Below, piece after piece: positions 21,466 through 33,932 of a DNA stretch of 64,000 nt (its first letter is position 1; the number at the start of each line of letters is the position of its first letter). The notes under the pieces were generated by a model. That model did not search any database. It was not told where the DNA came from and worked only from the letters and a program-made list of their open reading frames with translations. The stretch is from the NCBI GenBank assembly GCA_002099365.1, contig MSED01000001.1, positions 2,046,001-2,110,000 of the forward strand. Direction: 5' to 3'. The position numbers were made by a program, and so were the translations under genes. The stretch comes from Phialophora verrucosa. Taxonomy: Eukaryota; Ascomycota; Eurotiomycetes; Chaetothyriales; Herpotrichiellaceae.

Positions 21466-24156
21466 ATGCCCGAAACGGCAAGTGAAGTGATGGAAGGTGT
21501 CGTCTCTGGCAAACAGGTAACACAAGCGAATCAGCCAAATCGCGGAGGACGAGTAGCTTGTGTCCTGTGCCATGCCCGGCGCATTCGTTGCAACGCGTAC
21601 GACTCTCAACCGTGTTCGAACTGCGCTTCTGCACGAGTTTCGTGCCAGTTGATCGAGTCCAAAAGAGGCCGGTAGGTCTTCGTCTCCTTGTCTCATATTA
21701 TGCCAGTGACGTGACTGATCAAGAGGCGCAGATATATCCGGCCACGAACCAAGAACTCTCAGGCTCGGTCGTCAAACTCCCGGACTCAGGATGCTTCGAA
21801 AACCACGACGGCTACTCATATCAATCAACAGGCTCCTCCGCCTCCCCCTCAGAAACTGCCAGATTCCACGTTCGGCTTTAACAAGTCAGTCGAAGGTGTC
21901 TCTCTCAGGATTGAGCCTCTCGATTTTGGCTCCGATGCCATCATCCCTTCCACATCCCAGCCATCCGCAGGCCATGAAGACCATTCCAAGGAAGGTTCTG
22001 AGAACCTCTACGCCCGGCTGAGTGAGCAATGTCTCTCGCCCCCGGAAGCTCGCCACATGCAGGGATTCCAGAGCATCTACCTGGGAGAATCGTGGCTTTT
22101 GACGTACGTTGTTCAGAAGGTGATCAGCGCAGACGTAGCATCCGACATCAGCTCTCCATCATCCCTCCAAGTCCCTCTGCCCGCGACCGTCGGCGACAAG
22201 CCGGACAATTTCGGCTACGACACCAGGCTCGACGCCGAGGAGATGGAGGTTCTCAACATCAGGGGCGCTTTTGTGCTGCCAGAAAGACGAGTCTCAGACA
22301 TGCTCATCCAGACCTTCTTCGACAGCGTCTATCCCGCATTTCCCATTTTCGATCGAGCGCAATTTGCACAGCAATACGAATCAAATCAGTTGTCTCTTCT
22401 CATCTTGCACGCCATCTACGCCGTGTCGAGCACCATGTGCGACGAAGAAGTCATTGTCGAATCCGGATTCGAGAGCCGCAACGCCGCGCGCAAGGCCTTT
22501 CTCAAACGTGCCAAAGCCCTTCACGACGCAGATTATGAAACCAACAAGGTGACGCTGGTTCAGGCGACGTTTCTTCTTAGCTTCCTGTGGAAGGGCGCCA
22601 CGGACGAAAAGGATATGTTCTATTGGCTTTCGATAGCCATCGGTAACGCGCAGGGAAAAGGGATGCACAGAACGTAAGCATTCAACTGCTTTGCGCCGTC
22701 AAGTATGAGCACGGACTGACACGCCCCAGAACCAAAGATTCGACATTGACGATTCGGGATCGCAGGCTGTGGAAACGGATCTGGTGGTCACTTTACGTGA
22801 GCACTACCTTCACCCCACCGGAAAGGGATCCCTCGTCTGATACACAAACAGGTCCGAGACCGCCACTGCTCCGGAAACATTGGCCGCCCCATGCGCATCC
22901 GCGACGACGATAACGACGTCGAACCGCTAGACGAATCCGATTTTGAACACGACTTCAACCCCAACGCAAGGCTATCGCCAATATACGGGCAAAGCAGCAG
23001 AATCCATATCCTCTTCACCATCGCCATGAGCAAGCTTTCAGTAATTTGTACGTATTTGGCAATAATCACAGCGGAAAGGTTCAAGGAGCTAACTGAGCCG
23101 GTATAGTCGGTGTCATCACACTGGCCAAATTCTCCACCTACCCGTCAAGACAAAGGCTGGACTGTGAGGAACTCGACGCTCAGCTGTCTGAGTGGCGACA
23201 ACAACTGCCGCCGGAGCTGCGCAACGGGGAAGGGGCCGAGGACGGCGGGTTCTGGCCCAAGATGCTGGATTTGAGTTACAAGTCAGTCGTCCAATTCTTC
23301 CCTTTCCCCCCCTAAAATTTAGGTTTTCCTCATGCTGATCCCGTCGTTTGTAGCCATCACCTGATCCTGCTCCATCGGCCCGAAACCAGCAAGATCGTGG
23401 TGGACAAGAAACTGCTTCAGTCCCCAGCATACACGGCCACGCGGAGGATTACGGCCATTGCCGACGACTTCCTCGCCTTGGGTCTACTTCGGAAGTCACA
23501 ATTGCAAATGTAAGGCCTCTTTCCCTACCTACTATCCTTTTGTTCCCCAATCATGCAACATCGCCCCAGAGCCGTTGTCAATACCAAATCAAACCACTCA
23601 CTCTCCCCATAGTTGTCCCAGCCTCTTCACTGCCCTGACAATGTACGTTCTCATGGCCCGAAGTCCCGACCCCATGCAGCGCAAGCTGGCCGAACACAAG
23701 GCGCGTCTCCTGCTGCTCGCCTGCGCCGAGATCGCAAAGACCTGGCCGGCGTGCGACTGGATCATGAAACTGTTCGAGACGATCTTCAAGAACATGGAGA
23801 AGCGGTGTCACACACATCAGGGCTACGACAAATCACTGGGAGATGAAACTCAGGATGATGGCCCAAACCAGAACCAACAGCACTCAACTTCGTCAACACG
23901 TAATTCACAGGGCTCGGCAATGCACAGGGAGTCTCAGCATGACCAGGTCTCTCTGAACAGCAATAACAACAGATACCACGATCAGAGAGAGTTGAGCCCA
24001 CAGGTCAACATATTAGATGCGGGAGTGCTGGCAGATATACCGCTCCACCACCAGTTTCTCAACGTTCCCGAATTCTGTGATCAGGATCTCCTCAGCGTGC
24101 TGCCGTTGGACTTTGGACTGCCTCACGATGTTTTCCCCTACATGATGGAAGGTTGA
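21466..24156 (+). CDS. Zn2Cys6 transcription factor with fungal-specific middle domain
   Basis: Seven exons (21466-21671, 21732-22673, 22730-22796, 22852-23047, 23107-23281, 23354-23509, 23613-24156) give 761 residues. The zinc cluster uses Cys 32, 35, 42, 50, 53 and 60 in the C-x2-C-x6-C-x7-C-x2-C-x6-C pattern, followed by a basic linker. The fungal_trans domain begins near residue 200 (AYPAFPIFDR-like start and SIAIGNAQGKGMHRT, then R-L-W-K-R-I-W-W-S-L-Y-V-R-D-R). The C-terminal quarter is Gln/Asn/Ser-rich and hydrophobic-acidic at the end, as in activation regions. It is a nuclear DNA-binding regulator. It lies exactly between two Baeyer-Villiger-type monooxygenase genes, diverging from the first and converging with the second, so a pathway-specific role is likely, though not proven. 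Confidence 0.92.
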
Positions 24157-24281
24157 GGTCAAAGTTCTTCGTAAAGCTTGTTTTCTTTCAAAGCAGATTC
24201 TGTCTACCTCTGTACTCCGTCATCTGGTAGAATATGTGCCACCTGTCTAAAGCCAGGATAACCTTTTAACTATTCGAATAT

Positions 24282-27054
24282 CTAACCAGGAACATAATAT
24301 CCTAAGTCTCCATTCTCGACCTCCAGCTGGGTAAAGCCGTTGCCCAGGAATCTCCAGCGGTTCTGCAGTTGAAACAAACACATTAGCTCACTACGGTCTT
24401 TATGTATGTAAAAAACGGACAAAAAACACAATTATTCTTACCTTACTGCGGTAGTCGATATCGAAGTCTTCTCCACGAATGTTCTCCACCATGTCTTTCT
24501 GGAAGATTGTTAGAGGTTCACTGGCAAATATCGTTCCATAGATGGCATGTAAAGTAAGCACTCACATAATGTAGAATACTTCCAGGATACAACGCCGTCA
24601 CTCTGCCGTCCACTTTCCCGTTCTTGTACCAGCTCCTTATAGCGCGAAGCTGGTTAGTTCTGAAAGTTCCGAACGAGGAGAGACGAGAGCAAGAAAAAAG
24701 GGGAAGAGTTGCTCCTTGCACTTTTGTGTTTGGCTTCGCTCACCTGCATCCACTAGACCAGACAGTCCGCTTCATAAGCTCGTCCCCCCAAACATTCCAA
24801 TCACTTTGGATCTGCGCCTTGACCTCGAACGACTTGACGTCTTCCCTTGCCATCTTGACCAGCCACTTCAGCACATACTCGGCGGTCCAGTCAATCGCGG
24901 ACGTCAGGCTCCCGTGCCCAACCGGACCCGCGGGACCCATGAACATGAAGTAATTCGGCTGTCCGTTCGTAGCAAGGGAGAAGTAGCTGGTCGGGTCGTC
25001 CTGCCATTCGTCGGCGAGGGACCGGCCCTTGCGGCCGAGCTGTTGCCAGCGAGGTTTGAACGAGACGTCGAAGCCAGTGGCCATGACGATGGCGTCGAAG
25101 TCGCGGTGCTGCCCATCTGCAGTGCGGACGCCTGTCTCGTCGATCTCCACGATTGCGTCGTCGACGAGCTCGGCGTTGTCCTGTTTCAGGCACTCGAGGT
25201 AGCCTGTGCCGGGGGTTAGACGCCGGCCTATGTTGCGACTTAGTCAGACCCATAACATCGGCTGAGTGTTTTCTTGTTTTATGTCAAGAACCGGGCATAC
25301 TTACAACCAAGAGACCAATTCGGCACCAGCTTTTCGATCAACTTTTGATTCCCGCCCAGTCGCTCGTACATCAGAGCCTTGACACCTTTCATGGCTTCGA
25401 GATTTGTTGGGGCTCCTTCGATGAGCTAAAACAGAAAGCGGGCAAAAACTTGTCAGCGTTTCTGTTGGAGGAATCGACTTGGATTGTGTTGCAAACTCAC
25501 CGCCGAGTAGAACGTGTTTTGCACGTGGGCGAGCTTGTGTCGTAGTTCTCTCAACTCTTCGGGATGCGACTTAAATCTAGCTTGTTCCTCGGGCGTATCT
25601 GCGGGCACCGTTATATCAGTCCACGATCTGATTAAGGGCAACAATGTGTGGACATGGGAGTATTTCTTACATTCAGGATTACTACCTGGAGCTTTCGAAA
25701 AGTCTTCCGCAAAGGGGGCCGAGATCCACTAGAACAAAATCCTTCATCAATACCATCGAATCGACCTTTCAATGTTAGGAGGTTTGGGAAGTGTCGGCAA
25801 AACGTACGGCTTTCGATCTAATAAAATTGACCATCTTGCTCGCAATCTTCTGCATTTCCGGCACAATCTGGATTCCCGACGACCCGTTGCCGACGACGGC
25901 GACACGCTTTCCGGAAAAGTCACAATCGTCGCGCCAGTTGGCTGAGTGGCACAGGTGTCCCTTGAATTTTTCGAGGCCAGGAATCGAAGGCCATGACCAG
26001 TGGCTGCGGATCAAATAGTCAATCTCAACCTTTGATGGCCTTGTCGACAGTGGCTTTTCTACGGAGGGAGGGGCGGATTAACGAGATAATGGATACGTAC
26101 TTGAGAACCCCCGAACCATTGATTAGCACATGACACCAATCACTGACCAGTTCGGTCCCTTTCAAAACCTGAAGCTTCCAGACTCCACTGTCTTCGTCCC
26201 AGACAGCCGATTTGACCTCGGAATTGAGCTGAACGTCCCGGTCAAGATTGTACTCTCTGGTGACCTTTTTGAGGTATTCTTTGATCTCTGCTCCGGTGGC
26301 ATAGCTGGTCTTGATGTCAGGACTTTGTCGAGGATGGGTCTAAGTGTTCTGGATGGGAAAAGAACTCACTAGTGGCTCCAGTCGGGGTTTGGAATGTCGA
26401 CAAAGGTATATATATGCTAATTGAAATGAGCAAGGGGCCGATATGAATCTGCACAGGACAGAGAAACATACAGCGGGAACATCGCACATAACCTGGTCAA
26501 GTCGAATTGTCAGTATCTTGACCACAAATACGGAGAGCTCTTCGGACATACCCCAGGATATCTGTTCTCGTACCACGTCCCACCAATCTCGGGCTCTCAA
26601 ACAGTCAGCAAACGCAAATTCACCTCATCGACTGCCAGTCGCTCACATTCTTCTCATATATCACATGCTCAATGATATCGTCCAGCTTGTGGGTCCGCTG
26701 GATCTTGTTCGCCATCGTCAACCCTAGCAGAGCAATTTTTCAGCATGATAGACTCTAATGTCGCTCACGATGGTCTCCAACGGAAGCCGGAATGGCTCAT
26801 TTCTTCAAGAGTTCCAACTCACCACTGAAGCCCGCGCCGATGGTGACGGCTCTCACACGAAAATTCGGCTTAGCCAGAAACTCGTCTCGTATCTCGATCC
26901 AGTTCGCCGGCTTCTGGTGTTCGTGATGACTCGAAAACTCCTTGACGAGGAAACGGTCATTACAGTCGATGGCATTGGCAATTGGTTTCTCCGCCGGACT
27001 GTCTAAGTTCACAGCACCAGCGGCGGAAAGCGCATCAACATCCACAAGAGCCAT
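24282..27054 (-). CDS. Baeyer-Villiger-type flavin monooxygenase 2
   Basis: Fourteen exons give 595 residues: 27054-26823, 26723-26647, 26593-26552, 26492-26472, 26416-26370, 26304-26101, 26003-25808, 25728-25671, 25598-25501, 25425-25305, 25227-24744, 24635-24566, 24498-24442, 24362-24282. FAD motif G-A-G-F-S-G at 73-78, then I-G-G-T-W-Y-E-N-R-Y-P-G and V-M-C-D-V-P-A. The fingerprint at 221-231 is F-K-G-H-L-C-H-S-A-N-W, complete apart from R instead of P/D after the tryptophan. Second dinucleotide motif G-N-G-S-S-G, then G-C-R-R-L-T-P-G and M-A-T-G-F. Several exons are very small (21, 42, 47 nt), yet each join restores conserved family sequence. The predicted reaction is oxygen insertion beside a ketone. 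It converges on the regulator gene with 125 bases between stop codons. Confidence 0.9.
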
Positions 27055-28405
27055 TGTTTCCCAAAAGCGTTTGTAGATTGTATATAACTTCCGAGAACGA
27101 CTGAGCTGCCTTCCTTAGAAGTGCCTTTGGATCGATTTGAAAAACGTATGAACGACGCACCCCCAATCCCACGTCTTGTTCCGACACTGACAATTCCACT
27201 TAGACCATATATGTCTTCCACTTCCCTTTCCTCACTGACACGATCAAAGCATATGGACAGGAACTTAACCGAATCCAAAATGTGGGGACTCCTGGTCAAA
27301 CCCCTCAGTACGACTAACGAGTTACCGCGGTTAGAATATCATGGCCTCAAGATGTGGCATCGGATCATACCACCACAGAGTCAGGGATGGAAACACCTGT
27401 CCAATAGACTGAAGATCAACGACCTTAACTTACTAGCACACTACAAGTGACTTGAGGCCGAAATGCCCTGACCAAACCCCTCGAGCAAACAACAGGATTG
27501 ACCAAGAGACCCTCCCCACCGATTGGGTGAAGCCACCGGGATCTTGGCAGAAATCACAATGTTCGGACCCGAAAAGCAGGAGACGATCAAGACGCCGCCA
27601 TTAAGATCTCTGAGCGTTTAGGCAAGAAGAGCAAATGAGCATAATTTCTATCACTAGGATCAAAATCATCGCCACTTAGCTCCTAGATACGATGACAAAA
27701 CAGCGTACCGAGATCTGCTCGGTCTCAATACTTGTTTCTGTTATCCTAGGCCTTGCCCTACTCTGAGTTCGTCAACTGGAAACCGACAAACCTTGTCTCG
27801 GTGGAGAAACTCCATTGATCCCCGTGGGGAGGGTTTTCCATCTCCCCAAAAGTCGACGTGACTTTCATGAAGCCGAAAAGCTCTTTTTGTTTGTGATCGG
27901 TAGGTTGGGACTCAAACCCGGTGTTATGCTCAAGTCAGGGTCCAGAAGAGAGTGAGAGGGAGAGAGAGCTACTACTAACTGTATATCCTAGGCTGTTATA
28001 GTGTGGGAACATTCTTGGGGTGTCTTTGGCACAAAAGGGGGGGTCACGGTCTCGAAGGACCCACTGGACTCGCGAGGCTGCTCTCTTCGCGACTGAGAAT
28101 ACGAATACTAGTGTTTGATCTCGAGCGCTCTTGGTCCTCTTGAGTTCACGAAGGGCTGAGTCGAGAGTTTTACACCGCTCCTCTTCCCCGGCTTTGTGGG
28201 GAATATCGATATATATCAGACCACCGTCGTTGTCCGAGCGGAATTCTTCAAGACTCTCAACCTTGATTGAGATCCATACGAGAGATTCAGACTTGAGACC
28301 TACCTCTCTATCAGTCGAGCCGTCTATTCGGTGATCTTACAAGGTAGACCACTCTCACCTTTCGATTTCTCGAGGAGCCAGACTCGCTTCCCACTGATCG
28401 CTATC
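27055..28405. other. Divergent promoter region monooxygenase 2 / MFS transporter
   Basis: 1.35 kb between divergent starts. No gene supported. A CCG-AG-CGG arrangement occurs at about 28227-28234 (tccgagcgga), about 170 bases before the transporter start; it resembles a tightly spaced everted half-site but a single copy is weak evidence. Confidence 0.45.
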
Positions 28406-30346
28406 ATGAACAAGTTCCAACTACTGTGTCTGATATACATTACCTTTGGTGGCGCCTTTTACGGATATGACTTTGGTACGTTCCATGTTTGTGTATTCAT
28501 TCATCTCCATGACCCCCCACCAGACGAACCTTTTGAGACACACGCAATCGCCAACCCACCTCATTTGCTGATCACCATTCTGCATTCAAGGCATCATCTC
28601 GTGCGTTCTGGGATACTCCGAATTTATCACCTACTATGGTTTCACCCCGACCACCATCGGCGCCTTCAACTCGGCCTACTACGCCTCGTGCGCTGTGGGG
28701 ACCGCCATGAACGCATATCTCCCCAACAAGTACGGCCGGCTGTGGACCATCCGGATTGGGTGTTTGATTTCGTTCGTGGGCATCATTCTGCAGACAGCGG
28801 CCGTCAATTTCGCCATGCTCTTGGTCGGCCGCATCATCGGTGGCGTCGCCACGGGGATCATCTTTGGAATTTGTCCCGTTTATGCCAGTGAGATATCTCC
28901 ACCGCAGATGCGTGGAAGGGTGGGGGCTCTCTTTGCGTAAGCTTTTCTTTTCTTCCTCCTTGTTACTCGAGATGTCATTCTGACCTTTACATCCGGACTT
29001 TTCTGTTGCATGAACTGACCGTTTCTTTTTAACCGTGATCAGACTCAACATCTCCTTCGCCAATTGCCTCACCGTCTGGATCGGACTAGGTCTGTACTTC
29101 ATCCCCGGACAGGCCGCCTTCCGCATCCTCTTCGGGTTCCAACTTCTCCCCGGAATATGCATGCTTGCGGGCTCACCGTGGATGCCCGAATCACCCCGGT
29201 GGCTGGCTCTGCAGGAGCGATATGAAGACTGTCTCGTCGTACTCAAGCGCATCCACGGCAATGAGAAGGATGACCATGATTCGTTCTTTGCCCGCGAGTT
29301 TCATCAAATCCGAGCCCAGCTCGAGTTGGAGAAGCGGGATAAGATCGCAGTCAAGGACATCGTGTTGAAGCCTTCTTACCGTCGACGGGTGATACTGATC
29401 ATGGCATTTTATTTCTTCCAACAGTGCGTCCCACATCTTCCCTTCCAAAAAGAAGCTGACGAGGTTGGCACAGAGCCACGGGCATTTTGCCTCAGGCGGT
29501 CTACCAAGTTCAAATCTACACGCTCTTGCAAACCACCCCGGTGATGTCCCTCGTTCTAGTCGGAGTCTGGGGCAGTGTCTCGACGTTCGCCGTCCTCAGT
29601 CTCGGCTTTTGGTTTGACAAGATCGGCCGTCGAAATGCACTGGTAGGTTTAGACCGAAATCTCTCCTTGTTGGTTCTCTTCGGTCTGACAATCTCAAAAT
29701 GTGATAGTTCCTCTCCTACGCAATCATGATTCCTGCATCTGTCATTATCATCGCTCTCTGGGCTTCGTTCGAGAACGGCGGACAGACCAACCTTGGCTTG
29801 GCGAAAGGCATCAACGTCGGTATCTTCCTGACCGTGTTTGGATATGCGGCTGTTATGAATACCTTTGGCACGACGGTATGCATTCCTCTCTCGCATACAC
29901 GAGAGAAATCCGTTCCAAACGACAAATTACTCATACAGTCTCCCTTCCTCTAGTACGCATCAGAGATCATGCCGACCAAGATCCGCGCTACGGGCGTGGC
30001 GGCCGGCTACATCGTCTTCAACGCCATGGGCGTGCTGATGACCCAGACCGCGCCCCTAGCGATTGGCGCGATGAGATGGAAGTATTTTATCATATGGCTC
30101 GTCCTCGACTGTCTCTACGTGGTCATTGTGTACTTCTACTACCCCGAAACCAAAAACAAGACGCTCGAGGAGATCGCCGGCGTGTTTGGCGACCAGGTTG
30201 CCGAGTCGTGGGAGGAGACGAAGCACTTTGTCGAGGAGGACCATGGGGTGGTTCAGCCCGTGGCCCTCGTCGACGAGAAGGTCACTACTCCTCAGGTGGT
30301 TTCGGCGCCACCTCAGCACATTGAGACTGTCAGGTCTGCGGCTTAA
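28406..30346 (+). CDS. MFS transporter, sugar/quinate-porter type
   Basis: Six exons (28406-28475, 28591-28936, 29043-29423, 29474-29642, 29708-29875, 29954-30346) give 508 residues with 12 predicted membrane segments. Signatures: G-G-A-F-Y-G-Y-D-F-G split by intron 1, N-K-Y-G-R-L after helix 2, Y-A-S-E-I-S-P-P-Q-M-R-G-R, P-E-S-P-R-W-L at the start of the cytoplasmic loop, D-K-I-G-R-R, and the ending Y-P-E-T-K-N-K-T-L-E-E-I. The amino end is short, so the start at 28406 is preferred over an in-frame upstream ATG. The final 40 residues are polar. It should be a proton symporter for a sugar, polyol or cyclic acid such as quinate. Being next to the monooxygenases and regulator, it may import the substrate of the pathway; that is inference. 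Confidence 0.9.
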
Positions 30347-31656
30347 GAGACGTCCGCGTGGGCTGTCTGGAGAGGTGTAGCTATGGTATGGCTATAGTCT
30401 TCCCATTTGAGAGCTTGATCGATCTCAGAAGAGCAAAGGGTCGAAAATTTTGTTACAGGTGGTTGCTGTCGAGCGCACACTCGACATATTCGTTCTGGCA
30501 AATGGCTCGTTTCGACATATACATAAGCACTCCATTAGTGGCACAACCAATGAATGGATGTTTCTCCCAGTTCTTCACGATAAATCACTCAACTGCCCTG
30601 GCGATCCTTCTACTATACTGCTATATCCTTGAGACTGTTCCCGCGAGCGTCAAGGCTGCGATCAAGAGAAGGTTTTTTGCTCGCTCGCAATAGATAAAAT
30701 CGCCACGCCTCGCTCGGAATACGTTCCGACGACAATTGTATTCATCTGCGCATCGATATGTACAGTCCTTGGCCTCCATGTGCATCGCTTCACGGTGGAG
30801 CCGCAGATCGAGGATGGCGCTGTCCCTGAGCAGGTCCTGTGAGGAAAGATCGACGCATTGCCATACTATCCAAACCGTGAACAGCATCCGAGGTGTGTTG
30901 CTCCAGACTGGAACCCAGAACCCGTCAAATGGGTGGAAATGAGACTTTTGACATCCAAGGCCCTCAAGATGCCGTCTCGCTCTTCTGGCGTAACGACTAA
31001 CTAGAATCGACAAAGCGTCATTGGCCCACGCCAGTGTGCTCGGTTTTCCCTCCAAGACGCCGTCTTGGTCTTTCTTTGGCCTCGGCATCCCCTTCAACCC
31101 CATTCGATGTGTGTGTGGCACCAGGAAAAGACGGCCCCGACGAGAAACCAAAAAGTCTCCCTCGATTCCCCGTGCCAGTAGTCCCAGCCGGCTATGTCCC
31201 AGCTTGTCGTCTGCATCGGCAACGTTGAGGCAGAGGGCGCGTGCAATCGTTTTACACACCTGCTCCAACTGTAAACCGGCCACCTCCGATTGCAGGATCG
31301 AGCATTATTGACCTTTATCGGCCTTTGTTTGCTCCTCTTTACTCCAGAAAAGAGCGATTGGATAGCCTCACGACCAAAGAGCGATTGGATAGCCTCACGA
31401 CCAAAGAGCTGTGCAATATCTGGTCAAACTCCAAGACTCTCGATTCGGTTTTTGTATTCGCCCTTGAACCTGCGGACTAATTTTGTTTTGCGGTGGTGTA
31501 AAAGAGTAGGCCTCCTGGTAGCATGATGTAATACAGCTGGGCCATACATACTCCAAGGTAAAATTGTCCAGAAAGTGAAAGAGGAATTTCTTTACACCCA
31601 TCCAACACAGCTACAAGGCAAGCAATAATACCAACACCAACCTAACTCGATCAAAA
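30347..31656. other. Intergenic with a tandem duplication
   Basis: 1.3 kb with no supported gene. Frames on both strands look like chance. It holds the 27-base tandem repeat described separately. Confidence 0.45.
31351..31408. repeat. Perfect 27-bp tandem duplication
   Basis: The unit that starts agagcgattggatagcctca and ends cgaccaa occurs twice head to tail at 31351-31377 and 31378-31404, without a mismatch, and the first four bases occur a third time. The copies are identical, so the event is recent. It lies about 250 bases upstream of the iron-type dehydrogenase gene and could lie in its promoter. Confidence 0.9.
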
Positions 31657-33197
31657 ATGGGTTCTGTCAGCCCCTTGCCCTCGCTGGGCAAGGAAAGAAC
31701 AGTCCCAACCTTCCCGTGGCGCGCCCGTGGCCTCGTCTCCTCGGGCCTGCCCTTCCCTGTACTGGTCGCCCGACATGTGGATCGACTGGCCAAAAATCGC
31801 GTCTTCCTCGTTGTGTCGGGGTCGCTGGCGAAGTACACAGATTGTGTGACGAGGCTGAAGGACGCGCTGCGAGATAAGCTGGTGGGAACAAACGTCGGAT
31901 TTCCAAGTCACACTCCATGGACACACGTATTGAAGCTGGCTGAAGAAATGTGAGTTTTCCCCCCCCCCCGAATTGCAATCTTTTCGACTTCTCTGTTGTG
32001 TGAAAGGTTTTGGACCACGCCGTCCTTCATTTCCGAACGATATACCCCATCCAAAAATGGGGAAAAGCAATGACCTCTCTAACTCGTAAGGGGTTGATAA
32101 AACAGAAAAAAAAGCAACGCCGACATCGTGGTCACATGTGGCGGCGGCTCCATCACCGATGGCGTCAAGCTCGCCGGGTTGAGTCTCGCCAATGGCCTCA
32201 CGTCCCTCGACACCCTCGGCGCCATGAGCGACAAGCTGAAGGCTGCGATGCAGCACGACATTGACTACAAATACGTCACGGACTCGGATCCTCCAGACGT
32301 GCACGCTCCCCCGTTCACCATGATCAACGTCCCGACCACGCTTTCCGCCGGGGAATACTCGCCCTACGCCGGCGGGATTGATGCCACGGACGGCGTGAAG
32401 AAGATCTTCGTCCACCAGGGCTTATTCGCGGACGTGGTCATTCTGGATCCAGAGCTGGCGGCCCATTCGCCCGAGTGGGTGTGGATGAGTAGCGGGGTAA
32501 GGGCGATCGACCATTGCGTCGAGCTGTTGGGAAGCCTGAACCCGGCGATCGAGAAGGAGACAGACCAGGCGGCGGAGAAAGGGCTAGTTTTGCTGGTCAG
32601 GGGGCTTTTGAAGCTGAGAAAGAATCCGCAAGACCTAGAGGCAAGGCTGGAGACGCAGTTTGGCTCCGTCCTGGCCATGGACGGTACGTGCTCGAAGTCT
32701 TTACTTGAACTGTTCGATCGGCAGCCTATTTCCTCGGAGACGAATCGTACTAATTTGCTTTTGAACTTGCAGGACTATGCAGGGGCGTCCATCTCGGCGC
32801 ATCGCATGCCATCGGCCACGAACTCGGCACCATGAACGTCGCGCACGGCCACACATCCTGCGTCCTCTGCCCAGCGGTCATGAAATACAACGCCCACGTC
32901 AACGGACATCGCCAACAACGCGCCCTCGACGCCCTCTGGTCCGACCCGTACATCCGCGAAACGCTGGAGACTCGTCGCCAACTAACCAATTCGTACACCG
33001 ACCTCGGTGACACCCTAGACGCCATCTTTCGCGAGTTTGGGATGCCGCGGACCCTGAAGGAGGTCGGGGTAGAGGGTGAGGAGAACTTGGCGGAGCTGGC
33101 AAGAAAGTGCCTGGAAGATCCGTGGTGCCGGACGAACCCAATCCCGCTGGTTACTGAGGAGGAGGTAATGAAGATCCTGAAGATTGTAGAGAAGTGA
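31657..33197 (+). CDS. Iron-type alcohol dehydrogenase, maleylacetate-reductase-like
   Basis: Three exons (31657-31949, 32106-32683, 32773-33197) give 431 residues, a usual length for group III dehydrogenases. The nucleotide-binding C-G-G-G-S-I-T-D-G is near residue 110 and N-V-P-T-T-L-S-A-G-E-Y follows. Metal-binding elements are V-R-A-I-D-H-C-V-E, S-H-A-I-G-H-E-L-G and A-H-G-H-T-S. The fold reduces an aldehyde or keto group with NAD(P)H; the maleylacetate reductases belong here and the N-P-T-T-x-S/A-G segment resembles theirs, but the family also contains other fungal enzymes, so the specific name is tentative. Intron 1 contains a run of ten or more C. A dienelactone hydrolase, the classical partner of maleylacetate reductase in aromatic degradation, is encoded 13 kb downstream. 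Confidence 0.88.
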
Positions 33198-33932
33198 AGT
33201 CGAAAAAGCTTAGCTTTTGGCAACACGATTGCTTGATGTGATTAGAAGTGGGGACAAAGAATGGTCGGATGGAAAACATACATAAAGAGAAAAAGAAAAG
33301 CCGAGAGAGGCAGCATGGCGTATGTGGTCAATCTGACACAAGACCTCGCGATCATCGACTTTGAAAACACCGTCTTTAAGACGAGCTTAACTCGTCATTC
33401 CACCAAAACACAAACAATCATCATCATTAGATTTGCATAAATCTCTCCGTCTCAAACAAAAAAGACACATTTCTTTCCTGTCCCTCTCCCCTCTCATCAC
33501 ATTAACCAATCGCATTCAGAGCCCACACCGGCCATATCATGCGAGACGGCCCAATTGAACCCCTATCCCCCAGCACCCACACGGAGAGTCGGAGTGGGGG
33601 AAACTCTTTAATTTGTCAGCTTTGAGGCGAGCAAGACGGCGACATATTGTAGGCGGGATCTGCAAAATGGGCGAAGGGATCCACTGGTAGTAACACATGG
33701 GATGGGTCGTTGAATGGTGGTGTTTTTGGTGGGGGGTTCAGGTTATATATTTCGATAGAGGGTTCGGAAAGGCTAGAGAGGGATATTAGATATACCATTC
33801 ACCACGTATGTATACACACATACACTCATATACTTGCACACATAAACTTACATACATAGATATATGCACCACAAACATATATACAACTCCACTATCCTAC
33901 TCTTTCACCCCATCTGATTCGAGCCCACCATA
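33198..33932. other. Intergenic with simple-sequence tract
   Basis: 735 bases without a gene. A purine/pyrimidine simple-sequence tract rich in CATA and CACA units runs from about 33800 to 33890, just upstream of the MDR reductase start. Confidence 0.5.

Noticed and set aside
22029..22538. 169-codon Arg-rich frame within the Zn2Cys6 gene
   Set aside because: Out-of-phase shadow of exon 2, which carries the fungal_trans domain.
24716..25219. 167-codon plus-strand frame inside monooxygenase 2
   Set aside because: It is antisense to the largest conserved exon of the monooxygenase; composition is that of a shadow frame.
28227..28234. CCG-AG-CGG site as operator of the Zn2Cys6 regulator
   Set aside because: Only one copy noticed; such a short motif is expected by chance in a window of this size.
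33800..33890. CATA/CACA-rich tract as a possible telomeric or origin element
   Set aside because: Irregular simple sequence without telomere units; most likely ordinary promoter microsatellite.
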